Part shown: piece by piece, positions 1 to 8,547 of the stretch
Layout of the letters: every line of letters starts with the position of its first letter
Numbering within the stretch: position 1 is the first letter of the stretch
From: UBA6120 sp964495145
Lineage (GTDB): Bacteria > Bacillota_I > Bacilli_A > RFN20 > CAG-826
DNA length: 38,958 nt
Assembly: GCA_964495145.1 (NCBI GenBank)
Contig: CAZBUP010000012.1
Coordinates: 1 to 38,958, forward strand
Direction of reading: 5' to 3'
Position numbers and translations under genes: made by a program
The notes under the pieces: generated by a model
Database searches by the model: none
Told to the model about the DNA's origin: nothing
The model's input: only the letters and a program-made list of their open reading frames with translations

Positions 1-950
1 TCATAGGAAGTGTTCTTGACGACGCCGAAGAAACCGTATTCGGGGTTGATGGCGGATAAACGGGCGTCTACCTTAAGCCAAATCCAGGCGATGTCGTCGC
101 CGACGGTTTCGACTTTCCAACCCGGCAGGGTCGGGACCATCATGGCGAGGTTAGTCTTGCCGCAGGAACTGGGGAAAGCCCCCATGATGTACTTGGATTT
201 GCCTTCGGGATTGGTGATTTTCAAAATCAGCATGTGTTCGGCCAGCCAGCCTTCGTCGCGGGCGATGGCCGAGGCGATGCGAAGGGCTAAGCATTTCTTG
301 CCCAAGAGGGCGTTACCGCCATACCCGGAGCCATATGACCAAATCATCCGTTCCTCGGGGAAGTGGGCGATGTATTTTTCCTCAATCGGGGCGCAGGGCC
401 ACATCACGTCCGATTCATTTTCCTTAAGAGGCGCCCCGACCGAATGCAGGCAGGGGATGAACGAACCATGTTTTTCGAGTTCTTCTAAAACATGGGTGCC
501 CATGCGGGTCATCAAATGCATGTGGACGACCACGTAGAGGCTATCGGTCAATTGGACGCCGATTTTTGATAACGGGGCGCCGAAGGGGCCCATCATGAAC
601 GGCATCACGTACATGGTCCGGCCTTGCATCGATCCATGGAATTTTTCAGTTAACGTCTTTTTCAATTCATCGGGGTCGACCCAGTTGTTGGTCGGGCCGG
701 CATCTTCCGGTTTCTTTGAGGCGATGAAGGTGCGGTTTTCGGTTCGGGCGACGTCGCTCGGGTCGCTAAAAAAGGCATAGGAATCGGGCCGTTTGGCCGC
801 ATCGAGACGTATGCCTTTGCCTTCGCTTACCAGTTGGTTCAAAAAAGTTTCGTATTCGGATTCGCTTCCATCGCACCAATGAAGCGCTTTCGGTTGGCAT
901 AGCGTCTTCATTTCCTCGATCCAATGCGACAAATCCTTGAATGGTATCAA
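1..950 (-). CDS. pckG: Phosphoenolpyruvate carboxykinase, GTP-type (N-terminal part)
   Basis: About the first 316 residues of a GTP-dependent PEP carboxykinase, which interconverts oxaloacetate + GTP with PEP + CO2 + GDP at the gluconeogenesis/anaplerosis node. The family is about 590-620 residues; the C-terminal half lies beyond the left window edge. Visible motifs are YGSGYGGNALLGKK and, near residue 257, the P-loop-like GAFPSSCGKTN with the reactive cysteine typical of the GTP class, followed by VGDDIAW (metal-binding region). I chose a TTG start at 950 because a perfect AGGAGG lies 9 nt upstream; the next in-frame ATG is 13 codons in and would remove part of the domain. It is transcribed away from the SRAP gene and is not part of the sugar locus. 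Family assignment is firm; the start is probable. Confidence 0.93.
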   Translation of the reverse strand, partial: MIPFKDLSHWIEEMKTLCQPKALHWCDGSESEYETFLNQLVSEGKGIRLDAAKRPDSYAFFSDPSDVARTENRTFIASKKPEDAGPTNNWVDPDELKKTLTEKFHGSMQGRTMYVMPFMMGPFGAPLSKIGVQLTDSLYVVVHMHLMTRMGTHVLEELEKHGSFIPCLHSVGAPLKENESDVMWPCAPIEEKYIAHFPEERMIWSYGSGYGGNALLGKKCLALRIASAIARDEGWLAEHMLILKITNPEGKSKYIMGAFPSSCGKTNLAMMVPTLPGWKVETVGDDIAWIWLKVDARLSAINPEYGFFGVVKNTSY

Positions 951-1047
951 TTCAAACGTCCTCCTGAATATGATAAATTTGATAATATTTTAGCCCATTT
1001 GCCGCCAAAAGCATAATGAAGGCGGCAATCGATGGTAAAATAAACAT

Positions 1048-1731
1048 ATGTGCGGACGGTTTACCCTCGTCGTATCATTCGAGGACCTGCAGCGGTATAT
1101 TGCGGCGCAATATGACATTTTCGACGTTGAGGCGTCGCTTTTTTCGCCTCGCTACAACATCGCCCCGTCGCAGCCAGTGGTCACCGTCATCCACGACGGA
1201 AAGAAATATCGCCTCGGCACTTTGAAATGGGGCTTGGTGCCGCCCTTCGCCACCGATGAGAAAATCGGCTATGCCTTGATCAACGCCAAAGCGGAAACCA
1301 TCCTGAACAAACCCTCGTTTCGCTCCTCATTTGAAAAGCGGCGCTGCCTGATTCTGGCCGACGGCTTCTACGAATGGGAGAAAACCGATCAGGGAAAACT
1401 ACCCCATCGCTTCGTGATGCAAGACCAAGCGGTGTTCGCCATGGCCGGGATTTGGTCGGTTTACACCAAAGGCGACGGCACGAAGCTCTATACCTGCGCC
1501 ATCATCACGACCCAAGCCAATAACTTAATGGCCCCCTATCACGATCGGATGCCGGTCATCATAAACGAAGCCGACCAAAAAGAGTGGCTCGCCGCGACCG
1601 GCAATCCCGATGCCCTCGTCAAATTGATGAAGCCCTACGATCCCGGGAAAATGAAGCAATACCGGGTGGCGACCGCGGTCAACAACCCGTTTATCGAAGC
1701 CCCGCATTTGATTGATCCCATCAAGGAATAA
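1048..1731 (+). CDS. yedK: SRAP domain protein (YedK/HMCES family), abasic-site processing
   Basis: A 227-residue SOS response-associated peptidase (SRAP) protein. The family crosslinks covalently through Cys2 to abasic sites in single-stranded DNA and so shields them. The hallmark residues are all present: Cys2 directly after the initiator Met (MCGRFT), Asn37 in YNIAPSQ, Glu109 in GFYEW and His165 in HDRMPV. Length matches the E. coli homologue. The ATG at 1048 is fixed by the need for Cys at position 2. There is no recognisable Shine-Dalgarno; a TAAAAT box at 1036-1041 sits exactly where a leaderless transcript would begin at the ATG. It is divergent from pckG and convergent with the WG-repeat lipoprotein gene, 15 nt away. 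Confidence 0.95.
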   Translation: MCGRFTLVVSFEDLQRYIAAQYDIFDVEASLFSPRYNIAPSQPVVTVIHDGKKYRLGTLKWGLVPPFATDEKIGYALINAKAETILNKPSFRSSFEKRRCLILADGFYEWEKTDQGKLPHRFVMQDQAVFAMAGIWSVYTKGDGTKLYTCAIITTQANNLMAPYHDRMPVIINEADQKEWLAATGNPDALVKLMKPYDPGKMKQYRVATAVNNPFIEAPHLIDPIKE

Positions 1732-1746
1732 GCTGATTTAACAACG

Positions 1747-3054
1747 TTAAATATTCGGATATCGGTTCATGGACAAATATTTGAAGGGGACGATTTCGTT
1801 TCCTTTTAAGTCGATGATTCCCAGAAAGTTGTTCTTTTGGGCGAGGCCGTAACCGTCGGAAAGAAGCAAAATGTTTTGATACTCAAACGGAACCACGGTT
1901 TGGGGATGGTCGGCCAAAGTCATGACGCCGACGAGCGGCCCGTCTTTGACGACCAGGTGTTGGCCGGTGATCATGTAGATGCCGGTGCCGGCCACCGTCA
2001 GTTCCCGGTCATAGGAATAGAGCCATAACTCGTCATCGCCCCGTTCGTCGACCAGGTAGGTTTTCATATCGGTGGCGACGATGGGGTCGGCGTAGATGTA
2101 AGGCACGCTTGTATGGATGGTCCCATTGGGATTGAAAAGGATCACTTCGTCGTGGGCGGTGGTCCCTTCGGTCCATTCGACGTTGACTAAATAATCGTGG
2201 TAAATGGCGATGAATTCATAGGCTTGGTTGACGAAGAGGCTTCCGTCGTATGCATACAAATGCATGATGTCGCCGTCGGTCACCTTGTACAAGGGGCCCT
2301 GCCCGGTGATGTCATCGACCCGATTGATCAGCGCATCCCCGTTTTTATCAATCAATGAATAACTCAAGTCGTCATGTTGGACGATGGCCCGCTCGTAGGC
2401 GTCGAAGCTATACGCGTCGCGATATTCGAAAGCCAAGGCGATTTCACGAGAAGGATTAAGATAGCCGTAGGTTCCGTCCAGCGCTTGGACCAGACCGTAT
2501 CCCGACGTGAATTCATAGCTCGTTTCATAAACGGCCGGAATCACCAACTCGCCCGATTGATCGCAATATCCCGACCTACCATCCACGGATACGGCCAAGA
2601 GGCCGTCAACGAATTGTCCAGATACGGCCTCGAATAATGGTTGGGTGATACGCGTGCCGTCTTCGGCCATCAACCCATAGCCCAATTCATTCCCGTAGAT
2701 GATGATTTCGTCATCGGGGTCTCGGATCAACACATCGTATTCGCCGTCCAGCAACAATTGGCCTTGCAGGTCGATGAGGTTGGCGAATCCATCGATTTTA
2801 ACCACGGCTATGCCGCGGACGAACGCCGCCGCTTCTTGATAGACGAAATCGAGCACTTCTTCGCCCTGACGGTCGACATAACCCCAAAGGTTGCCTTTGG
2901 CCATGGCGACCCGGTCTTGGTAAAACACTTCGCAAGTATCCCAAGTGCCCGCGCAATAAGCGTTTTCGTCTTCAACCGATTTGCCGCAGCCGGCCAAAAG
3001 GAAAAGCATGATGCCGGTCACGATATATACAGTAGGATGGCTAATTGATTTCAT
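1747..3054 (-). CDS. WG-repeat surface lipoprotein
   Basis: A predicted lipoprotein of about 435 residues. From the ATG at 3054 it has a short basic start, a hydrophobic core and a lipobox LLAGC, so the mature protein would be lipid-anchored outside the membrane. The rest consists of degenerate WG/KWG-type repeats of about 45-50 residues (WGYVDRQGEEVLDFVYQEAA, then GYGLMAEDGTRI, SGYCDQSGELVIP, YGYLNPSREIAL and a final LGIIDLKGNEIVPFKY), a beta-propeller-like fold usually linked to binding rather than catalysis. A longer reading frame starts at 3102 but overlaps the amylase end and buries the signal peptide, so 3054 is preferred. It is the last gene of the minus-strand run, 25 nt after the GH13 gene. 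Function is unknown; surface ligand binding is an inference. Confidence 0.8.
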   Translation of the reverse strand: MKSISHPTVYIVTGIMLFLLAGCGKSVEDENAYCAGTWDTCEVFYQDRVAMAKGNLWGYVDRQGEEVLDFVYQEAAAFVRGIAVVKIDGFANLIDLQGQLLLDGEYDVLIRDPDDEIIIYGNELGYGLMAEDGTRITQPLFEAVSGQFVDGLLAVSVDGRSGYCDQSGELVIPAVYETSYEFTSGYGLVQALDGTYGYLNPSREIALAFEYRDAYSFDAYERAIVQHDDLSYSLIDKNGDALINRVDDITGQGPLYKVTDGDIMHLYAYDGSLFVNQAYEFIAIYHDYLVNVEWTEGTTAHDEVILFNPNGTIHTSVPYIYADPIVATDMKTYLVDERGDDELWLYSYDRELTVAGTGIYMITGQHLVVKDGPLVGVMTLADHPQTVVPFEYQNILLLSDGYGLAQKNNFLGIIDLKGNEIVPFKYLSMNRYPNI

Positions 3055-3079
3055 GAAAATGAACCCGGATGAATTGGCT

Positions 3080-4675
3080 TCAAGCGGCCGTTTCGATGGC
3101 AATCGGGCTGCCGTTTCCTTGAAGGATGACGGAACTATATCCCGGCATGGTCAGCTGGCCGACGTTGTAGGATATGCTTTCGCCGGTGATGGCGATGCCG
3201 TCATAATAACTGGAAACGTTGGTCAATGCCAATTCGTGGCTGGTGGCGTCGGTATTGTGAATCACGATCGTCTTGGTGGTTCCCAGCGACACGACATAGG
3301 CTTGGATCCGGCTGGAGCCGGTCTCGATCGCCGTCACAGTGCCGGCGAAGAGTTCGCGGTATTCGTTTTTAAGGGCGATGACCGCGCGATAATGGGCCAA
3401 AAGCGAATCGGCTTCCTGTTCTTGGTCAAGCACGTCATCATAGGTGATGGTATTGGAACTGTAGGAAGTGCCGATGCCGTAGCGACTCGGTTCGGTTTCG
3501 TAGTCGTCGCCCCAAAGCATCGGGGTCCGATGGGCGCCGTCGCCGGAGCCGTTGCCCCGCAGGCCCAATTCGTCGCCGTAATAGACGAATGCGTTGCCCG
3601 GAGCCAGAATTTGAAGCGAGGCCGCCATTTTCAAGCGATCGCGATTGGAAGTGAGCCAAGCCATGCGCCCGTCGTCGTGGTTGCTGAGGAAATACGCTTC
3701 GATGGCGTCGGATTGAAACTCGCGGATGCCGGCTTGGTAATCGTCGAGAAAAGTGGCAAAGCCATTGACGCCGTTCAAGGCGTTGGTGACTTGGTCTTTG
3801 GTTTCGAAATTGAAGGCGCTGTCGAGGTTGGAAGCGTGGTAGCGCTCGATCTTTTCAAGGCTGGTCCACATCTCCCCAATTAGATAAACCTCGGGATAAT
3901 CGGCTGCCAGGGCGGCTTGGAATTCCTGCCACCATTCGATGTTTTTGTCGTAAATGTCCCCGTTCCATTTATCGGAGACCGAATAATCGGTGAAAATGTG
4001 CATGGCGGCGTCGAGCCGGAATCCGGACACGCCTTTTTCCAGCCAATATTTGGCGACGTTGATCATTTCGGTCCGCACTTCTTCGTTATCGTAGTTGAGA
4101 TCGGGCATCCCACCCCAAAAGATGGCTTCATAATAAGCCCCGTTGCTGCCGGAGGCGTTTTGGGTTGTCTTCGTGGCCGAGAAGTTATACCAATTTTTGT
4201 ATGGGGAGGTTCCGTTGTTCCGAAAAGCGTTTTGCCCAGCTAAAAACCAAGGATGGTCGCTCCCGGTATGGTTCAAGACCAAATCCATGATGATGTCGAT
4301 GTCGCGCAAAGCGGCGTCGGCCACCAAATCCTCGAAGGTATAATCGTTTACTTCGTAAGCGGACCGGATCCCGTAATAGTCGACGACGTCATAGCCGTGA
4401 TACGAGGAGGCTTTGTTAACCGGTGACAGCCACAGGCCTTTGACGCCCAAATCCTCGAGATAATCAAGCTTGTCGGCAATGCCTTTGAAATCGCCGATCC
4501 CGTCGCCGTTACTGTCGGCATACGAATAGACCAGCAATTGGTAATAGGTTCGATATTTGGACGAAACGTCTTCAGGACGTTCGAACAAGTCTTCGTGGCT
4601 CGGGTTGCCGCAAGAGGTCAAGGCGAAGATGAAGGCGAACGCCAGAGCTAATGGGGATTTCCAAATGGGTTTCAT
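3080..4675 (-). CDS. GH13 alpha-amylase family lipoprotein
   Basis: A 531-residue GH13 glycoside hydrolase that should cut alpha-glucosidic bonds outside the cell. The N-terminus is a lipoprotein signal with lipobox LTSC (Cys22). A calcium-binding-like DSNGDGIGD follows at residues 54-62, then the GH13 conserved regions: DLVLNHTG (131-138), GFRLDAAMH with nucleophile Asp222, LIGEMW with acid/base Glu268 and FLSNHDDGR with Asp334. A C-terminal beta domain follows. The start has a strong GAGGAGG upstream and a TATAAT at 4701-4696, so this gene and the WG lipoprotein may have their own promoter. Exact specificity (maltodextrin, glycogen-like alpha-glucan, oligo-1,6) cannot be read from the sequence. 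Its place after the arabinan genes suggests co-use of another glucan, perhaps actinobacterial capsule glucan (speculative). Confidence 0.93.
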   Translation of the reverse strand: MKPIWKSPLALAFAFIFALTSCGNPSHEDLFERPEDVSSKYRTYYQLLVYSYADSNGDGIGDFKGIADKLDYLEDLGVKGLWLSPVNKASSYHGYDVVDYYGIRSAYEVNDYTFEDLVADAALRDIDIIMDLVLNHTGSDHPWFLAGQNAFRNNGTSPYKNWYNFSATKTTQNASGSNGAYYEAIFWGGMPDLNYDNEEVRTEMINVAKYWLEKGVSGFRLDAAMHIFTDYSVSDKWNGDIYDKNIEWWQEFQAALAADYPEVYLIGEMWTSLEKIERYHASNLDSAFNFETKDQVTNALNGVNGFATFLDDYQAGIREFQSDAIEAYFLSNHDDGRMAWLTSNRDRLKMAASLQILAPGNAFVYYGDELGLRGNGSGDGAHRTPMLWGDDYETEPSRYGIGTSYSSNTITYDDVLDQEQEADSLLAHYRAVIALKNEYRELFAGTVTAIETGSSRIQAYVVSLGTTKTIVIHNTDATSHELALTNVSSYYDGIAITGESISYNVGQLTMPGYSSVILQGNGSPIAIETAA

Positions 4676-4695
4676 GCATGACCCTCCTCAGGTTA

Positions 4696-4701
4696 ATTAT
4701 A
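4696..4701 (-). promoter_or_regulatory. Possible promoter -10 box for the GH13/WG lipoprotein pair
   Basis: A perfect TATAAT on the minus strand, about 20 nt upstream of the ATG and just before the Shine-Dalgarno. A TTGACG lies only 12 nt upstream of it, which is too close for a normal -35, so the -35 is unclear. It sits in the 79-nt gap after the YesL-like gene, the largest gap of the locus. Confidence 0.35.
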
Positions 4702-4754
4702 CGCGAGCCTAAACGTCAATCGTGGTTTACTTGGCCAAGAGTCGCAGGCCTCGA

Positions 4755-5639
4755 TCATCGTTTGGATTTGTCTTCGTGCTTGACCAGGCCTTTTCCAATC
4801 AACTCGTCGTAGCGACCTGGATTAACCTGGCGATCAAAAACATGATTACTATACAATATCATCAACACGACATCAAAAGAGAATACGAAAGTCAGCAGCA
4901 AGATGCTTGATGCGGTTTGAAGCCAAAAAACCGGGATCACCAGCAAAGAAAAGGGCAAAACGGCCAAAAGAAGCATGGCTACGCCTTGACCGGGATGATA
5001 AAAAAATAAGACCAACGATTGCCATAGGCCGCGACCGAGTCGCGATTGATAAAGGTTGAAATAAGGGAGGGCGATGAAAAGCGTCCCCGACACCAAGAAC
5101 AATTGAGCGCTGGCGATGGCGATGCTAACCGTTTTGACGATGAGGTTATTTTCAAACGCGTAGTATCCGGTCACGAATACGAAGAAAAATAGCGATGCGG
5201 AAAGCATCAACGACATCGGCAAATACTCTTTCCAATTGCGACGGATGCCAGCCTTGAAATCGGTTATCAACGCGACATTTTCGGCAAAGACAAGTTTCTG
5301 CAAGATATGGACGGCTCCGGCTAGGCCGAGTGAAGCCACCCATGACAAAGGAATCAATCCTGCGAATGTGACGTTATTGATCTGCATCTTGATAATGGCC
5401 ATCGATTGGCTGAGATTATCCGGGTTCGGCGCGTGGATGAAACCCGAATCAATCAAATAGGCGATTGAACCTTTCGTTATAAATGACAAGTATAGCCAAA
5501 TGATGGCCGGCAAAGCGAAAGCCAGCATCAAAAGATTGGTTTTGGCCAAGGTCAATTTATAATGGCGCCATAAATCGAAAAAGACCTCGCGCCGGTCGTG
5601 AGGCAGGTTCGATGAGACTTTATCTTTATTCTCAGTCAT
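4755..5639 (-). CDS. YesL-like (DUF624-type) membrane protein
   Basis: A 294-residue integral membrane protein with about six predicted hydrophobic segments (NLLMLAFALPAIIWLYLSF, FAGLIPLSWVASLGLAGAV, YLPMSLMLSASLFFFVFV and others) and a charged C-terminus. The pattern of a membrane pair followed by a charged DFKAGIRRNWKEY loop recalls DUF624/YesL proteins, small membrane proteins of unknown biochemical role often encoded in Firmicute sugar ABC-transporter and polysaccharide loci. It is longer than typical YesL (about 210 residues) because of an insert after the first membrane segment. It follows the ATPase gene by 9 nt with no clear Shine-Dalgarno, which suggests translational coupling. That it is a membrane protein is certain; the family call is moderate. 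Confidence 0.6.
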   Translation of the reverse strand: MTENKDKVSSNLPHDRREVFFDLWRHYKLTLAKTNLLMLAFALPAIIWLYLSFITKGSIAYLIDSGFIHAPNPDNLSQSMAIIKMQINNVTFAGLIPLSWVASLGLAGAVHILQKLVFAENVALITDFKAGIRRNWKEYLPMSLMLSASLFFFVFVTGYYAFENNLIVKTVSIAIASAQLFLVSGTLFIALPYFNLYQSRLGRGLWQSLVLFFYHPGQGVAMLLLAVLPFSLLVIPVFWLQTASSILLLTFVFSFDVVLMILYSNHVFDRQVNPGRYDELIGKGLVKHEDKSKR

Positions 5640-5648
5640 GAGAATAGT

Positions 5649-7484
5649 TTAACTTAATGGCGCCTCATCGGATTGATTAATCGCCTCATACGGCAACATT
5701 AACCTGATGCGCGGAGTCAGATGCATGTCAAATGGGCGACCGACGATCACGGTGAAATAGTCTTGACTCAAGGGCACGCGGCAATATAGGACGCTCGTCT
5801 TACCCATGAAATCGACATCATATATTTCAGCGGGGATGACCAATCCCGATCGGGAATAACGTTTGTCGGTAATTGCGATGGCCGCTGGTTTGATGAAGAA
5901 ATTCGGTCCGGCTTCGTGCAATCCCTTTCGCATGACGATTCGTTTATGATAGGCCGATGGGATGCGATTGGTGGACACCGGGTGTTTGGCGATCAACCGG
6001 TTGGAGGCCGCATCCGACAAATTGACGCCAGAGGGATCGATGAAAAATTCGAGGGTATCGCCCACTTTGAAATCACGGCGATCATCGGTTAAGAACGCCA
6101 TTTTTTCACTGATTCCCGCCAAGGTTAAGAAAATCCCGGTTCGGTTTTCATAAGCAATCAGGTGCGATATGACACCGTGAAGTTCGATTGAACCATCGGT
6201 TTTCGTTAAGGATATGGAATCGGTCTTCACGCTTAAGTCGACCGGATGATGTACGGCTTCAAGATCCAGCAACCGACGACCGAGATCAAGCAAAATTGCT
6301 TGTTCGCCGATCGAAAGCCGGAAACCATTATTATTTTGGCGCAACGACAAATTTTTCAAATAATTCATCGTCGGTATCCCCATGAGCCGGCGACCGTCAT
6401 GCTGATCGAAGACATGGATTTTTCCCGGATGGATTTCCAAAGCGATTTTTCCGGCACGCTTGATCGATGAATCGGTTTTGACGCTGACTGCCAACGGATG
6501 TTCCAGTCCGGAAACGGTCACTTCCAACAACGAGTTTTCGCCATTGGTTTCCAAAGAGAGCACTTGACCGGGAATGGTGTTCGGCTGTCCAATCAACTGC
6601 GTGTCGACGACATGAAAGTGATGGGCGCGCAACCCGATGTCGACTTGCTTTCCAAAATAACTTTGATCGTAAAATTCATTTTTTCGAGATGCCGGCAATT
6701 CGATTTTGAAGTCTCCAACCGTGAAGGATTCGCCTTGAGCGCCCAATCGACTTGGGATAATGTTCATAGGCGGGTTTCCCAAAAACGTGGCCACGAACCG
6801 ATTGGCCGGCGTCTCATAGATTTCCTTTGGGGTTCCCACTTGCATGGTATGTCCGTCTTTGAGGACCACGATTTTGTCGGCGAGCGACAGGGCTTCCAAT
6901 TGATCGTGGGTCACATAGACGAAGGTGGTTTTAAGTTCATGATGAAGGCGAGCGATATTGACCCGCATCTGGTTTCGCAGCAAGGCGTCAAGATTGCTTA
7001 ACGGTTCGTCCAAAAGGAATATCCGCGGCGAGCGAACGATGGCTCGCGCCAAGGCAACGCGCTGCTTCTGGCCGCCGCTTAGATGGCCCGGTTTGCGGCC
7101 CAGCAATGACTCGATTTCCAATAACCGCGCAACGCTTTCAATGCGTTGCTTCTCTTCAACCCGTCCCAAATGGGCCGACTTCAGTCCAAAGGCGACGTTT
7201 TCATAGACCGTCAAATGCGGATAAAGGGCATAGTTTTGGAAAACCATGGCGATGGATCGGTCTTTCGGAGGTATTTCGTTGCTGAGGATGTCGTCGATGA
7301 ACAATTCTCCGACGCTGATTTCCTCTAGTCCGGCGATCATTCGGAGAATCGTCGATTTCCCGCTGCCTGAGGGGCCGACCAAAACGACGAATTCGCCGGG
7401 TTCGATTTTTAAATTGAAATCATCAATTGCCTTGAAGCGATTGCCATAGAGTTTATTGATGTGTCGCAGTGATAACGTGGCCAT
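5649..7484 (-). CDS. Sugar ABC transporter ATPase (MalK/UgpC/MsmK family) with extended C-terminus
   Basis: The nucleotide-binding subunit expected to power the two permeases encoded upstream. Residues 1-240 are a canonical carbohydrate-uptake ATPase: Walker A GPSGSGKST (37-45), Q-loop VFQNYALYP (81-89), signature LSGGQKQR (135-142), Walker B IFLLDEP (155-161) and switch His193 in THDQ. The protein is 611 residues, against about 370 for MalK/MsmK. The extra length looks like repetition of the beta-rich TOBE-type regulatory region: PPMNIIP (about 254) and PTMNYLK (about 370) begin two such units, and a third beta-rich unit (FFIKPAAIAITD to the end) follows. Long versions of this ATPase are known in mycoplasmas. 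The start lies 10 nt after the LacI gene with no Shine-Dalgarno, so translation is probably coupled. Confidence 0.93.
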   Translation of the reverse strand: MATLSLRHINKLYGNRFKAIDDFNLKIEPGEFVVLVGPSGSGKSTILRMIAGLEEISVGELFIDDILSNEIPPKDRSIAMVFQNYALYPHLTVYENVAFGLKSAHLGRVEEKQRIESVARLLEIESLLGRKPGHLSGGQKQRVALARAIVRSPRIFLLDEPLSNLDALLRNQMRVNIARLHHELKTTFVYVTHDQLEALSLADKIVVLKDGHTMQVGTPKEIYETPANRFVATFLGNPPMNIIPSRLGAQGESFTVGDFKIELPASRKNEFYDQSYFGKQVDIGLRAHHFHVVDTQLIGQPNTIPGQVLSLETNGENSLLEVTVSGLEHPLAVSVKTDSSIKRAGKIALEIHPGKIHVFDQHDGRRLMGIPTMNYLKNLSLRQNNNGFRLSIGEQAILLDLGRRLLDLEAVHHPVDLSVKTDSISLTKTDGSIELHGVISHLIAYENRTGIFLTLAGISEKMAFLTDDRRDFKVGDTLEFFIDPSGVNLSDAASNRLIAKHPVSTNRIPSAYHKRIVMRKGLHEAGPNFFIKPAAIAITDKRYSRSGLVIPAEIYDVDFMGKTSVLYCRVPLSQDYFTVIVGRPFDMHLTPRIRLMLPYEAINQSDEAPLS

Positions 7485-7494
7485 AAGCGATGAT

Positions 7495-8493
7495 TCAGGT
7501 ACTCGACTTACGAATAATCAAAGTCGGGTTGATGATGGTGTTTTTAATCTTCTTGCGTTTGTCCAACAATCGTTCGAGCAATGTCGTGGCCAATGCCTGT
7601 CCCAGTTCATATTGGCACATGTCGATGGAGGTTAATGCCGGGGTTGAAGCTTTGGCGTAGTCGGTGTTGTCGAAACTGACCAGTTTGAGGTCTTCGGGAA
7701 TCCGAATGCCATGGTCGCGGCAATATTGGAGAATGCCGTACGCCGACAAATCGTTCACGGCCACGACGCCGTCGACCGGTAAATCGTTCTTCATGAAATG
7801 GGCAAAGGCTTCATAGGCGGCATCGGTCGCGTACTTGCCATCGATGATGTAGCGTTCGTCAATCGGAAGACCGGCTTCTTCAAGCGCTTGCCGATAACCT
7901 TCGGTTCTTTCCTTACTGGTTTGCAGTTTCGGGTTGCCGGACACGAGGACCACGTGTCGGCATTGCTGCTTGATCAAATGCTCGGTGGCCATCTTCATGC
8001 CCGAGATGTGATCGACGAATACGTAATCGAAGTTGTCGCCGTCTTTTTGGTTCAGATAGCGGTTGCCAAGCACGACCGGGTGTTTGATCTGCCGGACTTG
8101 CCTGATGTTTTTCTCGTTGAAGTCGAACGATATGAAGATAATGCCATCGCAGTATTTTTGATTGGCTAATTCGAGGGCCATGATTTCCCGGTCGATTTGG
8201 CCTTCGGTCGGGTAAAGCATTAAATAGTAATTATGCTTTTCGAGGACTTTGTTGACGCCTTCGATAATCCGGAAATAGAATGGGTTGCAAATATCGGGAA
8301 TGCAAAACAAAATGCGATCGGTTTTGTTGTTTCGCAGGGCTTTTGCCAACGAATTCGGCGAATAGCCATATTCTTGAGCGACTTTGTAGATCGTTTCGCG
8401 AGCCCGGGCGGAACAGTAGCCTTTTTGGCTTAAGGCGCGGGCCACCGTCGCTGAGGAATAGCCGCTTTTCTTCGCAATGTCATAAATATTCAT
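7495..8493 (-). CDS. LacI-family transcriptional regulator
   Basis: A 332-residue LacI/GalR regulator, probably the local repressor. Residues 1-56 form the LacI helix-turn-helix and hinge helix (YDIAKKSGYSSATVARALSQ, then GYSPNSLAKALRNNKT). Residues 60-330 form the periplasmic-binding-like effector domain (ILFCIPDICNPFYFRIIEGV, VDGVVAVNDLSAYGIL, LVSFDNTDYAKASTPALTSI). The effector is probably a sugar or sugar phosphate from the pathway (inference). It is encoded inside the locus between the DUF4185 genes and the ATPase gene. A matching LacI-type palindrome lies at 20706-20723 downstream of the first promoter of the run, so it would control its own operon. The ATG is preceded by a weak GCGAGG. 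Confidence 0.94.
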   Translation of the reverse strand: MNIYDIAKKSGYSSATVARALSQKGYCSARARETIYKVAQEYGYSPNSLAKALRNNKTDRILFCIPDICNPFYFRIIEGVNKVLEKHNYYLMLYPTEGQIDREIMALELANQKYCDGIIFISFDFNEKNIRQVRQIKHPVVLGNRYLNQKDGDNFDYVFVDHISGMKMATEHLIKQQCRHVVLVSGNPKLQTSKERTEGYRQALEEAGLPIDERYIIDGKYATDAAYEAFAHFMKNDLPVDGVVAVNDLSAYGILQYCRDHGIRIPEDLKLVSFDNTDYAKASTPALTSIDMCQYELGQALATTLLERLLDKRKKIKNTIINPTLIIRKSST

Positions 8494-8547
8494 GTTTGCC
8501 TCGCTGATGATTGTTCAATCGCTCATGGAAAAATAATAACCACGAAC

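Noticed and set aside
1736..1752. ATTTAAC/GTTAAAT inverted repeat between the convergent yedK and WG genes as a terminator
   Set aside because: Seven A/T-rich pairs with a 3-nt loop and no T-tract; too weak to call.
2981..3883. Long plus-strand open frame of 300 codons
   Set aside because: It lies antisense to the GH13 and WG genes, which have clear motifs; its protein has no recognisable family and is a reading-frame shadow of GC-rich codons.
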